A DNA stretch of 64,000 bases from PUPG01 sp031323845 (GTDB lineage: Bacteria > Bacteroidota > Bacteroidia > Bacteroidales > UBA7960). Positions 26,820 through 35,215 of the stretch are shown piece by piece. The DNA lies in NCBI GenBank assembly GCA_031323845.1, contig JAVIYP010000009.1, forward strand, positions 1 to 64,000. Direction: 5' to 3'. The notes under the pieces are model-generated. The model saw only the letters and a list, made by a program, of their open reading frames with translations. It was not told the origin of the DNA and searched no databases. The stretch's first letter is position 1, and each line of letters begins with the position of its first letter. The position numbers were made by a program, and so were the translations under genes.

Positions 26820-28115
26820 ATGAAAAAACTAATTTTGCTGCTCGGACTGTTTGTCCCCGCTGTTATGTGCATGGCTCAATACCGTACCGTTGACAGCAGC
26901 CAGCGGCGTGCTCCTGACTGGATACATTCGCTGGAAAGGAACTACATCATCATGTCGGCCGAAGGGTCAAGCATCACGGAGGCTCAGCAGAATGCGCTGA
27001 TGCTCATTAAAGAACGTATAGTCAGTTCGGTGGCGGCAAATGTTAAAGCCGAAAGCGAACTCATAACCGAAGAAGTCAATTACAACAATAACGTAACTGT
27101 TTTTCTTGAGCAGTTCAGGGCGAGCGTTACCACCCAGTCAGGTGATGTTCCGTATCTGCAGGGCATTTCACTCTCCCTTGCGGAAGATTATTATTGGGAA
27201 AAATTGCGCGACAGGAGCACAGGTCATGAAAAATACCGGTATCATGTAAAATATCCGTTTCCTGAGATTGAACTGAGAAAGCTTGTTTCCGAGTTTCAAA
27301 GGATGCAGCAGGAACTTACTGATGAGCTTAACAGGCTTATAGAAGAGGTACACAAGGTTGCTTCTGTGGAACAGATCAACAACAACATATCCGAATTGCA
27401 GACACTGTCAGCTTCTTTTATAGATATGAGAAAAGAACAAGCCTTAAACGGCATAAGCCGCTACAGGGAATTGCTGAACAGCATCACTCTTCATGAAAAG
27501 GCCAGCACCCTCGGCACGTTGCGTTTTGTGCTTAAGGCCGGCGACAGGATACTGACCACGGCACAACGGCCCAATCTGAGAGCCGAATGTGCACGGATTA
27601 CCGGAACCAGGCTTGAACAGAACGAATGGGTCATATCTTATGACACAGAGTATTGCTATGACGATCCCGAGAACCATATTGAGGTGCATTATCGTTTCGG
27701 AACTGCCCCGATAAGGCAAAGATTTTATTTTAATATACATGAAGGATTAGTTGATATACAGTTAAGAGAGGCATTGCAGTTTAGTGCATTAGAAGCAGAT
27801 GATCAAACTGTTTATAAAGCCCGGCTGCTTATAACGCTTTACAATAAACACGATTCTCCATTTGTGGTTGAGCATCTGACCATCGAATTTGATCAAATGC
27901 CTCCCATCAGGGTGGAAGACATCAACCAACGTTTTGAGAATTCCGGAAATCATTATCTTGTGGTTGATATTGCTGAACCAATGGACAAAGCCGCAACTTC
28001 ATCGGCAAACCATCGTCTGCCAAGGATAAATGGAAGCATTCATTACCATGAGGCAGGAAAAGACGTAAGATCTTCCTACAGGATCTATCAACATGCATAC
28101 ACTACCACATGGTAG
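26820..28115 (+). CDS. LPP20-like exported protein with long coiled-coil segment
   Basis: A 431-residue protein with signal peptide (ending VMCMAQ). The part APDWIHSLERNYIIMSAEGSS followed by EAQQNALMLIKERIVSSV is the LPP20 pattern. Residues about 155-225 are predicted helical (QRMQQELTDELNRLIEEVHK), likely a coiled coil. The C-terminal 200 residues form beta sandwiches. The base composition drops in the last third (A+T-rich around 27720-27850), though the frame continues cleanly. Family members are envelope proteins with unclear function. Fourth in the sub-operon starting at 24163. Confidence 0.6.
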   Translation: MKKLILLLGLFVPAVMCMAQYRTVDSSQRRAPDWIHSLERNYIIMSAEGSSITEAQQNALMLIKERIVSSVAANVKAESELITEEVNYNNNVTVFLEQFRASVTTQSGDVPYLQGISLSLAEDYYWEKLRDRSTGHEKYRYHVKYPFPEIELRKLVSEFQRMQQELTDELNRLIEEVHKVASVEQINNNISELQTLSASFIDMRKEQALNGISRYRELLNSITLHEKASTLGTLRFVLKAGDRILTTAQRPNLRAECARITGTRLEQNEWVISYDTEYCYDDPENHIEVHYRFGTAPIRQRFYFNIHEGLVDIQLREALQFSALEADDQTVYKARLLITLYNKHDSPFVVEHLTIEFDQMPPIRVEDINQRFENSGNHYLVVDIAEPMDKAATSSANHRLPRINGSIHYHEAGKDVRSSYRIYQHAYTTTW

Positions 28116-28151
28116 ATGAAATACAAGTTTATATGAAACACTCATGACCAA

Positions 28152-28313
28152 ATTTTATAGGCACAGGAGCATGATTATAAGAAGTCGGAAGTCGGAAATC
28201 TGACATCTGACATCTGAATTCTGACATCTGAATTCTGACATCTGAATTCTGACATCTGAATTCTGACATCCAAAAAGTTTCATAGGCATTAACACAAAAC
28301 ACAGATAATCAAA
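28152..28313 (+). repeat. Intergenic element copy 1, with a 7-base repeat core
   Basis: The core (28181-28270) is an unbroken run of about 13 heptads: GAAGTC, GGAAGTC, GGAAATC, TGACATC twice, then alternating TGAATTC and TGACATC. Left flank 28152-28180 matches 46451-46479 at 23 of 29 bases; right flank 28283-28313 matches 46640-46670 at 24 of 31. The other copy has a different core. The element fills most of the 312-base gap upstream of the gene at 28428. Confidence 0.7.
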
Positions 28314-28427
28314 CAGTAACGAAAATATTAACAATTGAAATAAAAACAGTATTCAAACACACAATTATTAACCAACATCCATTCATTAACCATTAATAAT
28401 CAGTTATTCATTACAAAAACAAACATC

Positions 28428-29006
28428 ATGAAAAAACAACATTTATCCATTGTATTTATGGCGGTTTTGATGGGCTCATTGCTCATGTTCACTCAATGTT
28501 CATCGAAAAAAGATGCCATGGTGGGAGAGGAACGTATTTCCATGTTCTGTCATGGAGCCGAGTACCGGTCCTCTTCCGATTATTTCAGGGCCAGCAGTGT
28601 GGCAGACAGCCCCAATATGGCCAATTCAAAAAGGATGGCGCTGAGTAACGCCCGTGAACTTTTGGCAGGCCAGCTCGAGGTAACGGTTAAGTCGGTCATC
28701 GACAACTACTTCCAGGATGTTACGGTAGGAGATCTCCAAGAGTACCAGCAGCGTTACGAAGGTATGTCGAGGGAAGTCATCAATCAGCAATTGACAGGTA
28801 CCCGTGTTATTTGCGAGGAAGTTACCCGGACTCCTGAAGGCAGGTACCGTACCTACATTGCCATTGAGCTTTCCGGAAGCGAGATTTTCAATGCCATGAA
28901 CGAGCGCATATCCAGGGATGACAGGCTCAGGCTCGACTATGATTATGAAAGGTTCAGAAACAACTTTGACCAGGAAATGAAAAACCTGGAAAGAGGCAGG
29001 AACTAA
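28428..29006 (+). CDS. LPP20-like lipoprotein
   Basis: A 192-residue lipoprotein with lipobox SLLMFTQCS (Cys about 24). FRASSVADSPNMANSKRMALSNARELLAGQL is the LPP20-type helix, followed by a two-strand hairpin region (VICEEVTRTPEGRYRTYIAIEL), and a charged C-terminal helix (RFRNNFDQEMKNLERGRN). The protein is similar in plan to Helicobacter LPP20 and to the flagellar FlgP/FlgT family, but no flagellar genes are present. It lies directly after the repeat element and before a terminator, so it may be transcribed on its own. Confidence 0.66.
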   Translation: MKKQHLSIVFMAVLMGSLLMFTQCSSKKDAMVGEERISMFCHGAEYRSSSDYFRASSVADSPNMANSKRMALSNARELLAGQLEVTVKSVIDNYFQDVTVGDLQEYQQRYEGMSREVINQQLTGTRVICEEVTRTPEGRYRTYIAIELSGSEIFNAMNERISRDDRLRLDYDYERFRNNFDQEMKNLERGRN

Positions 29007-29017
29007 GCCGGTTTTTT

Positions 29018-29068
29018 AACTGCTGCTGCCTGGGAAGGAGGTTACTTCACTTTTCAGGCAGCAGTTTT
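29018..29068 (+). terminator. Intrinsic terminator
   Basis: CTGCTGCCTG (29023-29032) and CAGGCAGCAG (29055-29064) form a perfect 10-base-pair stem, followed by TTTTG, 12 bases after the LPP20-like lipoprotein stop. The remaining 270 bases to the next gene hold nothing I recognise. Confidence 0.7.
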
Positions 29069-29338
29069 GTCAATGATTCGGGTTTGTTGTCCGTGCTTCC
29101 GGTGTTTTACCGGCGTAATGGCTGTTGACAAGCCTGATGCTGTGGTAACGGTTGCGTGATGACAGCGTTGAGCGCCCTTACTTTGCCCAATAACGGAAGC
29201 AATCCCCTGGCGAGGCATGTATTGAACAGCATTTGTCTGTTATTCCCTGCCATACGTTACCTGTATCCCATTATCGGATTCAATCCAGGGTATAACCTAT
29301 AACCAGTTAACAAACAATTAGTTAAAAAACATCAACAG

Positions 29339-31978
29339 ATGAAAACAGCCATCAGGATTCCTTCAGCACTTTTACTGATTTTGTTCATGCTGCCCTTGAG
29401 CATGGTGGGACAGACTTTTGAAGAATATGTCAGACAGCGGGAAGCTGAATTCCAGCAATTCAAGCGGGAGTATGAGGAGTTTATCCAGCAGATGCAGCAG
29501 CAGTATGAGGATTATGTTATCCGGCGCGACCAGGAGTTTACCGAATACCTGAACCAGCGCTGGGAAGAATACCAGGTATTCACGGGGGCCATAAAGGAAG
29601 AAAAGCCTAAGCCGGCTGTCATGCCTGCACATGATCCCTCAATGACACCTGAGGTTCCACGTACGCTTCCGGCACAAGCCCCCGATCCGGAAATAACGGC
29701 AAGACCTCCGGCTACCCCTGATCTGCCGGCTATTCAGAAGCCTGAACCGGAACGTTTTCCGACGCGATCGCTGAGTTTTATGTTTTATGGCAATCGTATT
29801 TCGCTGACCTATGATCCGGCTATGTTTGTGCAGATCCCGATGACCATCGACAATGAATCCATAAGCCAGTTCTGGAGCAATGTCAGCGGCACCAACTATA
29901 ACCACCTGGTGAACCAGCTGGGTGATTACAGCCGTCAGATGAACTTGAACGATTGGGGATACTATCTGCTGGTTAAAAATTTTTCTGACGAGTTGTTCAG
30001 CCGCTCGCCCAACGGGGCCACCCTGATGGCCTGGTTTCTCATGAACCGGTCGGGCTATCGCGCCAAAGCTGCCTATTATAACAACCGGGCCATGCTGATG
30101 CTGCCCTCTATGCACGAAATTTATGAAGTGCCTTTCCAGGTATTCGACGGCATACGGTTTTACCTGGTGCAGGGAGATGCTCCGCAACTCTACACCTACG
30201 AAAACGACTTTCCGGATGCTCCAAGAGTCATGGATATGACCATCCAAAGTCCACTGAACCTGGGTGATGCCGTAGCCCGGAGAAATGTTTCCTTTGAATT
30301 TGGCGGAGAAACCTACGATCTGAGCTTTGAGTACTGTCGCAACACCATTGACTTTTATGCAGATTACCCACAGTCTCAGATACATGTTTACTTTGACTCT
30401 GCAGTGTCGCCACTGGCCCAGGAATCGCTTGCCGAAAACCTGATGCCCCTGATCCATGAAAGGGATGAACTATCGGCAGCCAGCCTGCTACTGAGGTTCA
30501 CACAAACTGCCTTTGACTATAAAACCGATGACGAGCAATTTGGCTATGAGAAATTCTTCTTTGCCGAGGAAGTCCTGCACTATCCCTATTCAGACTGTGA
30601 AGACAGATCGGTGCTGTTTGCTTACCTTGTCAGGGAATTGCTGAATCTGAAGGTTATCGGACTGGAATATTACGATCATATTGCCACAGCCGTGAATTAT
30701 TCCGTTGACCCCGGTGGAGATTACATCATGTTCAATGATGAAAAGTACACCGTTAGTGATCCGACCTTCATCAATGCCCCCATCGGAATGACTATGCCCA
30801 AGTATGCTGATGTAACTGCTGTTGTTATTGAAATTGATGACAGCCAGCACTACGGTGATCTGGCCAGCCGGATCTGGGAAAAAATTTATGCTGCCGGAGG
30901 ACATCGGGGAGGAAATCGTAACGACATGGTTTTCGACAGCATGGGAAATGCTTATGCAACGGGGTTTTTCCGTGGGAGTGCTCAGTTTGGAAATACCCGG
31001 TTACGTTCAATGAATGAATCCAACGGTGCGTTTCTTGTGAAATACGGCTTTGATGGCACCCTGAAATGGGCCAGGCAGCCCGACAGGCAATTCAACACCA
31101 CCGCTTACCATCTGGCGCTGGATCATGATAACAACGTTTATTTCTCAGGAACCTATAACGATCAGATCACATTCAGAAATACCACACTGACCGCACATGA
31201 GCAGGCAGACGTGTTCCTTGCCAAATACTCTTCCGACGGTGACTTTTTATGGGCTGAGAAAGCAGGTGTCGACACCCTCAACACAGCAACGCAATACATG
31301 TTTGTAGCCCGGTACAACCAAAGGGGCAGACACCTGGGAACAGACGTTTATATGGAAAATCCCGACTATAACGGCTATGGTATAAGCATTGGCACTGACG
31401 GCACCGTTTTTCTCGCAGGATCATCGTTTGCAAATACAGGCCTCAGTGTTGCCTCTATGGCCTTCGAAACCGCCGAGACCTTCGACCCGATCAGGAGCCT
31501 TAAGGAAGAGAACGACAGACTGATCGCAGAGGACTATGACAGGGCTATCGCCGGTCTGTTCGCCGCCATCAATCTCATAAAGCTAAACAACGTGGTGATT
31601 CCGGGAACCGCCGCCCAGCAAGCGCTCGACAGGTACAATCCGGGCTTCAAAAGAAGGGCCCCAACGGTATATAATGCCATAGCCAATATCAATTTCCTGA
31701 AAAATGACCAGGGTGTTGTGCTCATTACCACCGAAGGTGGCGGCAACATAACCATTGATTACCTGCGTATCCGGAACAACGCTTCCATAAAGGTTACCGA
31801 GTTCAGCAATGGAAATACTCAACTGGATGTACTTTCCGGACTCCAGGTGGGCAGGGCCTTTGTTTGGTACGACCTGAATTTCGTCCGGCTGCTCAGGCAT
31901 AGCGGAGACCTGCTCTTTGACTTCTCCAGGAACAATACGCAGCGAACCTTCAACCTGGAAAAGGATATTTTTTATTGA
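29339..31978 (+). CDS. Large exported transglutaminase-like protein with coiled coil and propeller-like repeats
   Basis: An 879-residue protein with a signal peptide (ending LSMVGQ). Residues about 25-85 are a Glu/Gln/Tyr-rich coiled coil (QREAEFQQFKREYEEFIQQ), then a Pro-rich linker (about 90-140). A middle domain (about 145-500) ends with a transglutaminase-like Cys-His-Asp triad: C420 in SDCEDRS, H447 in DHIATAV, D474 in VSDPTF. Residues about 525-700 carry SBBP/propeller-like blades (NDMVFDSMGNAYATGFF, YHLALDHDNNVYFSGTY, GISIGTDGTVFLAG). The last about 170 residues are unassigned. Intact triads usually mean peptidase or cross-linking activity on proteins. It closes the series of envelope genes; its neighbours suggest a surface assembly role. 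Confidence 0.68.
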   Translation: MKTAIRIPSALLLILFMLPLSMVGQTFEEYVRQREAEFQQFKREYEEFIQQMQQQYEDYVIRRDQEFTEYLNQRWEEYQVFTGAIKEEKPKPAVMPAHDPSMTPEVPRTLPAQAPDPEITARPPATPDLPAIQKPEPERFPTRSLSFMFYGNRISLTYDPAMFVQIPMTIDNESISQFWSNVSGTNYNHLVNQLGDYSRQMNLNDWGYYLLVKNFSDELFSRSPNGATLMAWFLMNRSGYRAKAAYYNNRAMLMLPSMHEIYEVPFQVFDGIRFYLVQGDAPQLYTYENDFPDAPRVMDMTIQSPLNLGDAVARRNVSFEFGGETYDLSFEYCRNTIDFYADYPQSQIHVYFDSAVSPLAQESLAENLMPLIHERDELSAASLLLRFTQTAFDYKTDDEQFGYEKFFFAEEVLHYPYSDCEDRSVLFAYLVRELLNLKVIGLEYYDHIATAVNYSVDPGGDYIMFNDEKYTVSDPTFINAPIGMTMPKYADVTAVVIEIDDSQHYGDLASRIWEKIYAAGGHRGGNRNDMVFDSMGNAYATGFFRGSAQFGNTRLRSMNESNGAFLVKYGFDGTLKWARQPDRQFNTTAYHLALDHDNNVYFSGTYNDQITFRNTTLTAHEQADVFLAKYSSDGDFLWAEKAGVDTLNTATQYMFVARYNQRGRHLGTDVYMENPDYNGYGISIGTDGTVFLAGSSFANTGLSVASMAFETAETFDPIRSLKEENDRLIAEDYDRAIAGLFAAINLIKLNNVVIPGTAAQQALDRYNPGFKRRAPTVYNAIANINFLKNDQGVVLITTEGGGNITIDYLRIRNNASIKVTEFSNGNTQLDVLSGLQVGRAFVWYDLNFVRLLRHSGDLLFDFSRNNTQRTFNLEKDIFY

Positions 31979-32136
31979 TGCACTGAGAGAAACGCTTTTT
32001 CGTTACTCATGCCATGCTGAATCAGGCATGCTGAAGCTCCATTGTCCGCAGCGATCTCCGCTTCCGGATCAGTCCGTTATCCCCAAAAAACTAATCACAA
32101 AAAATGAAGAAGACGTTAACTTTTAAATAAAAAACA

Positions 32137-32144
32137 TACCTTTG
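32137..32144 (+). promoter_or_regulatory. -7 box upstream of the cobalamin riboswitch
   Basis: TACCTTTG followed by C, an exact TAnnTTTG match, immediately before the riboswitch. Transcription would start a few bases into the aptamer's 5' side, as expected for a riboswitch leader. Confidence 0.6.
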
Positions 32145-32146
32145 CA

Positions 32147-32320
32147 GCGTATCCGGTTCTTTGCAGATTAAAAGGGAATCTGGTGAAAATCCAGAACTAT
32201 CCCCGTAGCTGTAATCCCGACGCAAGATATTTCTTGCATCACGTTTCCTGCATTGACCCACTGTCCGGTTCGAACGGATGGGAAGGGGCGGGAAGCCGGG
32301 AAAGTCAGAAGACCTGCCGT
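32147..32320 (+). promoter_or_regulatory. Cobalamin riboswitch
   Basis: The RNA contains the conserved order of cobalamin aptamer elements: GGGAATCTGGTGAAAATCC (from 32173), CCCCGTAGCTGTAA (from 32201), the GGGAAG / GAAGCCGGG segment (32280-32300) and the B12 box AGTCAGAAGACCTGCC at 32303-32318. A hairpin, GCTTTCG with CGAAAAGC (about 32337-32353), between aptamer and start codon could be the expression platform. It precedes a three-gene B12 uptake locus, so cobalamin should repress it. Confidence 0.94.
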
Positions 32321-32438
32321 ATACAACTAATTTCGTAGCTTTCGGGCGAAAAGCGACAGATTGTACTCCTCTGAAGGATTCCTCTCTGATTTTTTCTATC
32401 CCGCGGGTTACCATTTGTTTCACGTAACATTTTTTTAA

Positions 32439-35174
32439 ATGAATGGTATTTCTCGTTTATTCGGAACTTTGTTTCTGGTAGTATGTGTGATGCAGACGGC
32501 ATTGATTGCCAATACTGCTGCTTCAGCCGTAAACATCGCAAAAACGGCAAAACTTACCGGCTCCTCCCATGCCAAAACCGGCACCTCCGCCATTATGGCC
32601 TGGGAAGATGACGACGACCTGGTGATCGGGCTGGATGCCTTATCGGGCATAGCCCCTGGTGACATCATGGATGCGGAAGTTGTTGTGAATTCAGAGCCTT
32701 CAGTTGCTTCACTGTACATTGACGACCCAATCCTGATCATTTCATTTTTGTCGCCCGGCCAGACCAATGTGGTATTGATGCTCAACACAGTTCACGGAAC
32801 CCTGGAAGCCGGCTTCGTTATTGGTGTTGTGCCGCGCATTGAGGGGGATTATATCATATCTGATCTCAGCATGCTTGACCTTGCGCCGGAAAGTCATTGG
32901 AATGGTTCTGATATGAGCGGCGGTTTTTTTTCCGGATTGTTGTTTTTTCCCAACGACTACAATCCCGACTGGGGTGCGTGGAACGGTTGGGCCTATTCCA
33001 ATATTTCGGACAATGAAACCCCGGGCTGGTTAAATCAATACAGCGCCATTACGGGATCCGCTATGCTTTCGGAAGAAGGTACGAATGTGAATTATGCCGT
33101 TTCCTATGCAGCGGGACAGGGGAGTATGCTTCATTTTGATGGTCCTTCCGCCCATGAGCTTAAAGGCATGTACGTCACCAACACCACCTATGCTGCCCTG
33201 TCCATGATCTACGGTGACGACTATGCCAAAAAATTCGGCGGACCGGACGGTGATGATCCCGACTGGTTCAAATTATCGGTAACTGGCTTCCGTGACGGCC
33301 TTCCGGCAGAAACGGTTGAATACTACCTGGCGGATTACAGGTTTTCGGATAACAGTAAGAACTACGTCATTCAGACATGGCAGTGGCTGGAACTCAGCCA
33401 GCTTGGGAAAACAGACAGCCTGCAATTCTCGCTCAGTTCGTCGGATGTGGGCGACTGGGGTATGAACACACCGGCCTATTTTGCTGCCGATATGCTGTAT
33501 GTGGTGCCCGATCTGCCGCCTTATGTCGCCCATCCCATCGAAGCTGTGTATACAATCGAGAATGCACCTGATCATGTGCTGGATATCAGCCAGGTGTTCA
33601 GTGATCCCGACGACGATGATGCAGACATCCTTATTTCGCTTAAAGAGAATACGAACGAACCACTGGTATCGGCAGTTCTTGATGGCAGCCAGCTTCGTCT
33701 GGCGTTAACTCCGGACCAATGGGGTGTTGCACGGATTACGCTGGAAGCATGGTCCAACGGCAAAACCGCTACGGAAGAGTTCCATGTATACGTGGCCAAC
33801 CAATCGGAGGAGCTGTTTATTCATGAAGTGCTTGCCTATAAGCCTGCTCCCGGCCAGTTTATCAATAAAGCGCCCTGGGGCTTGCCTTCATCTGCAGCAT
33901 CAATCATCGGCGGCCTGAACGGCAGTCTCTCGCTGGGGGCCTATGGCGGTTATGTCGTTTTCCGCTTCAGCGAAGCTGTGATCAATCATCCCGACAATCC
34001 TTACGGCATTGATTTTATCATTTTCGGGAATGCCCTTTCGCATTGGTCGGAACCTGGTGTGGTGTGGGTTATGAAGGATGAAAACGGCAGCGGCAAGCCC
34101 GACGGGACGTGGTATCAGCTGGCAGGCAGCGATCATTTCTTTTCATCTGCCTGGTATGATTATGAGGTAACCTATTTCAATCCCGGCGGCGACACTGCCC
34201 AGAATGTACCCTGGCAGGATAACCGCGGAAACCAGGGCGTTGTTGCCGCACATGCAGGCCACAACCAGTCCTATTATCCTGACCATGAGCTTTTTCCTGA
34301 TATTGCTCCTGATCAGTACACACTTACGGGCACGCGCCTCGCCGATGCCGTCGATATGTCGGTTGCCGGTATGGTGCAGTCACCGCCACGGGCCTTCGGA
34401 TATGCCGATAACCGGCCGCGCGGTGCGGCCCCCTTTTACAGGCCCGACAACCCCTACACTCCGGAAACGGAGCATGCAGGTGGCGATGGCTTTGATATCG
34501 GCTGGGCCATTGATGAAGAGGGTAACTATGTGGATCTCGATATGATACATTTCATCAAAGTGCAAAGCGCAGTGCTGGCAAATGCGGGCTGGATGGGCGA
34601 AGTTTCAACCGAAATCACCGGGGCCATTGCGGTACGGGCGGATACAGACATCAGCGGACCACTGGATATGATCGTGATCAAAGACCTGCCTTCCGAGATA
34701 ACAACACCTCAGTACCAGCTTGAGGCTTTCGCTTTTCACCGGGGAAGAAAGCAGCCGGATGCCGCCCTTGAATGGAGTACAGATCTTGAAGGTACCTATA
34801 TTGATGATCAGATGGTGATGCATCTGCATCAATCCGGTGAACTGACGATCACGGCCCGACTGGCTCACAATCCAGAAGTTATGGCTATTGCTACCACTTA
34901 CGTCAATCTTGATGACGACCCCACCCTGGTACACGATGATTTCACGGCAGCACCGATAATTTATCCCAATCCGGCACGGCATCATCTCCGGATAAAAAAC
35001 ATTACCCATGCCGGGGTTACCGTTTACAGCCTTTCAGGAAAGATGATGATGCAGTTGCACGATTATGCTCCAGGCAGTGCTGTGGATGTCAGCAAGCTTC
35101 CGGCCGGATTGTATGTTGTTGAAGTAAAAAGCGATAACCAAATACACAGGGTGAGGCTAATAAAAACACGTTAA
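32439..35174 (+). CDS. DUF4465-type cell-surface protein with T9SS sorting domain (B12 locus)
   Basis: A 911-residue exported protein with an N-terminal signal region (residues 1-28). About residues 140-355 are the DUF4465 domain (SHWNGSDMSGGFFSGLLFF, YVTNTTYAALSMIYGDDYAK). A second surface-protein region (about 455-720) contains GPW-like and Gly/Asp-rich stretches (GLNGSLSLGAYGGYVVFRF, DFIIFGNALSHWSEPGVVW). The C-terminal 80 residues are a type IX secretion sorting domain (IYPNPARHHLRIKN, LSGKMMMQL, LPAGLYVVEV). DUF4465 proteins are recurrent in cobalamin-regulated loci of Bacteroidota and are thought to help capture corrinoids at the surface. The riboswitch directly upstream supports this. 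It seems to join two modules more often seen as separate genes. Confidence 0.83.
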   Translation: MNGISRLFGTLFLVVCVMQTALIANTAASAVNIAKTAKLTGSSHAKTGTSAIMAWEDDDDLVIGLDALSGIAPGDIMDAEVVVNSEPSVASLYIDDPILIISFLSPGQTNVVLMLNTVHGTLEAGFVIGVVPRIEGDYIISDLSMLDLAPESHWNGSDMSGGFFSGLLFFPNDYNPDWGAWNGWAYSNISDNETPGWLNQYSAITGSAMLSEEGTNVNYAVSYAAGQGSMLHFDGPSAHELKGMYVTNTTYAALSMIYGDDYAKKFGGPDGDDPDWFKLSVTGFRDGLPAETVEYYLADYRFSDNSKNYVIQTWQWLELSQLGKTDSLQFSLSSSDVGDWGMNTPAYFAADMLYVVPDLPPYVAHPIEAVYTIENAPDHVLDISQVFSDPDDDDADILISLKENTNEPLVSAVLDGSQLRLALTPDQWGVARITLEAWSNGKTATEEFHVYVANQSEELFIHEVLAYKPAPGQFINKAPWGLPSSAASIIGGLNGSLSLGAYGGYVVFRFSEAVINHPDNPYGIDFIIFGNALSHWSEPGVVWVMKDENGSGKPDGTWYQLAGSDHFFSSAWYDYEVTYFNPGGDTAQNVPWQDNRGNQGVVAAHAGHNQSYYPDHELFPDIAPDQYTLTGTRLADAVDMSVAGMVQSPPRAFGYADNRPRGAAPFYRPDNPYTPETEHAGGDGFDIGWAIDEEGNYVDLDMIHFIKVQSAVLANAGWMGEVSTEITGAIAVRADTDISGPLDMIVIKDLPSEITTPQYQLEAFAFHRGRKQPDAALEWSTDLEGTYIDDQMVMHLHQSGELTITARLAHNPEVMAIATTYVNLDDDPTLVHDDFTAAPIIYPNPARHHLRIKNITHAGVTVYSLSGKMMMQLHDYAPGSAVDVSKLPAGLYVVEVKSDNQIHRVRLIKTR

Positions 35175-35215
35175 GGTATAAGCCAAGTTGTTCCGGGCAA
35201 ACGAAGGATTACCAG

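Noticed and set aside
22128..28115. Curli (csg) secretion locus
   Set aside because: CsgG-like folds are suggested, but there are no CsgA/CsgB amyloid repeats, CsgE or CsgF, and the CsgG-like protein lacks evident pore-forming strands.
28181..28270. CRISPR-like repeat array
   Set aside because: Units are only 7 bases and directly adjoining; no unique spacers and no cas genes nearby.
29639..30457. 272-codon open frame on the minus strand
   Set aside because: Antisense shadow of the transglutaminase-like gene; the translation has no domain and the plus-strand frame has clear conserved motifs.
32009..32031. CATGCC/GGCATG inverted repeat after the transglutaminase-like gene
   Set aside because: Stem is short (6 pairs) with an 11-base loop and no T-run, too weak for a terminator call.
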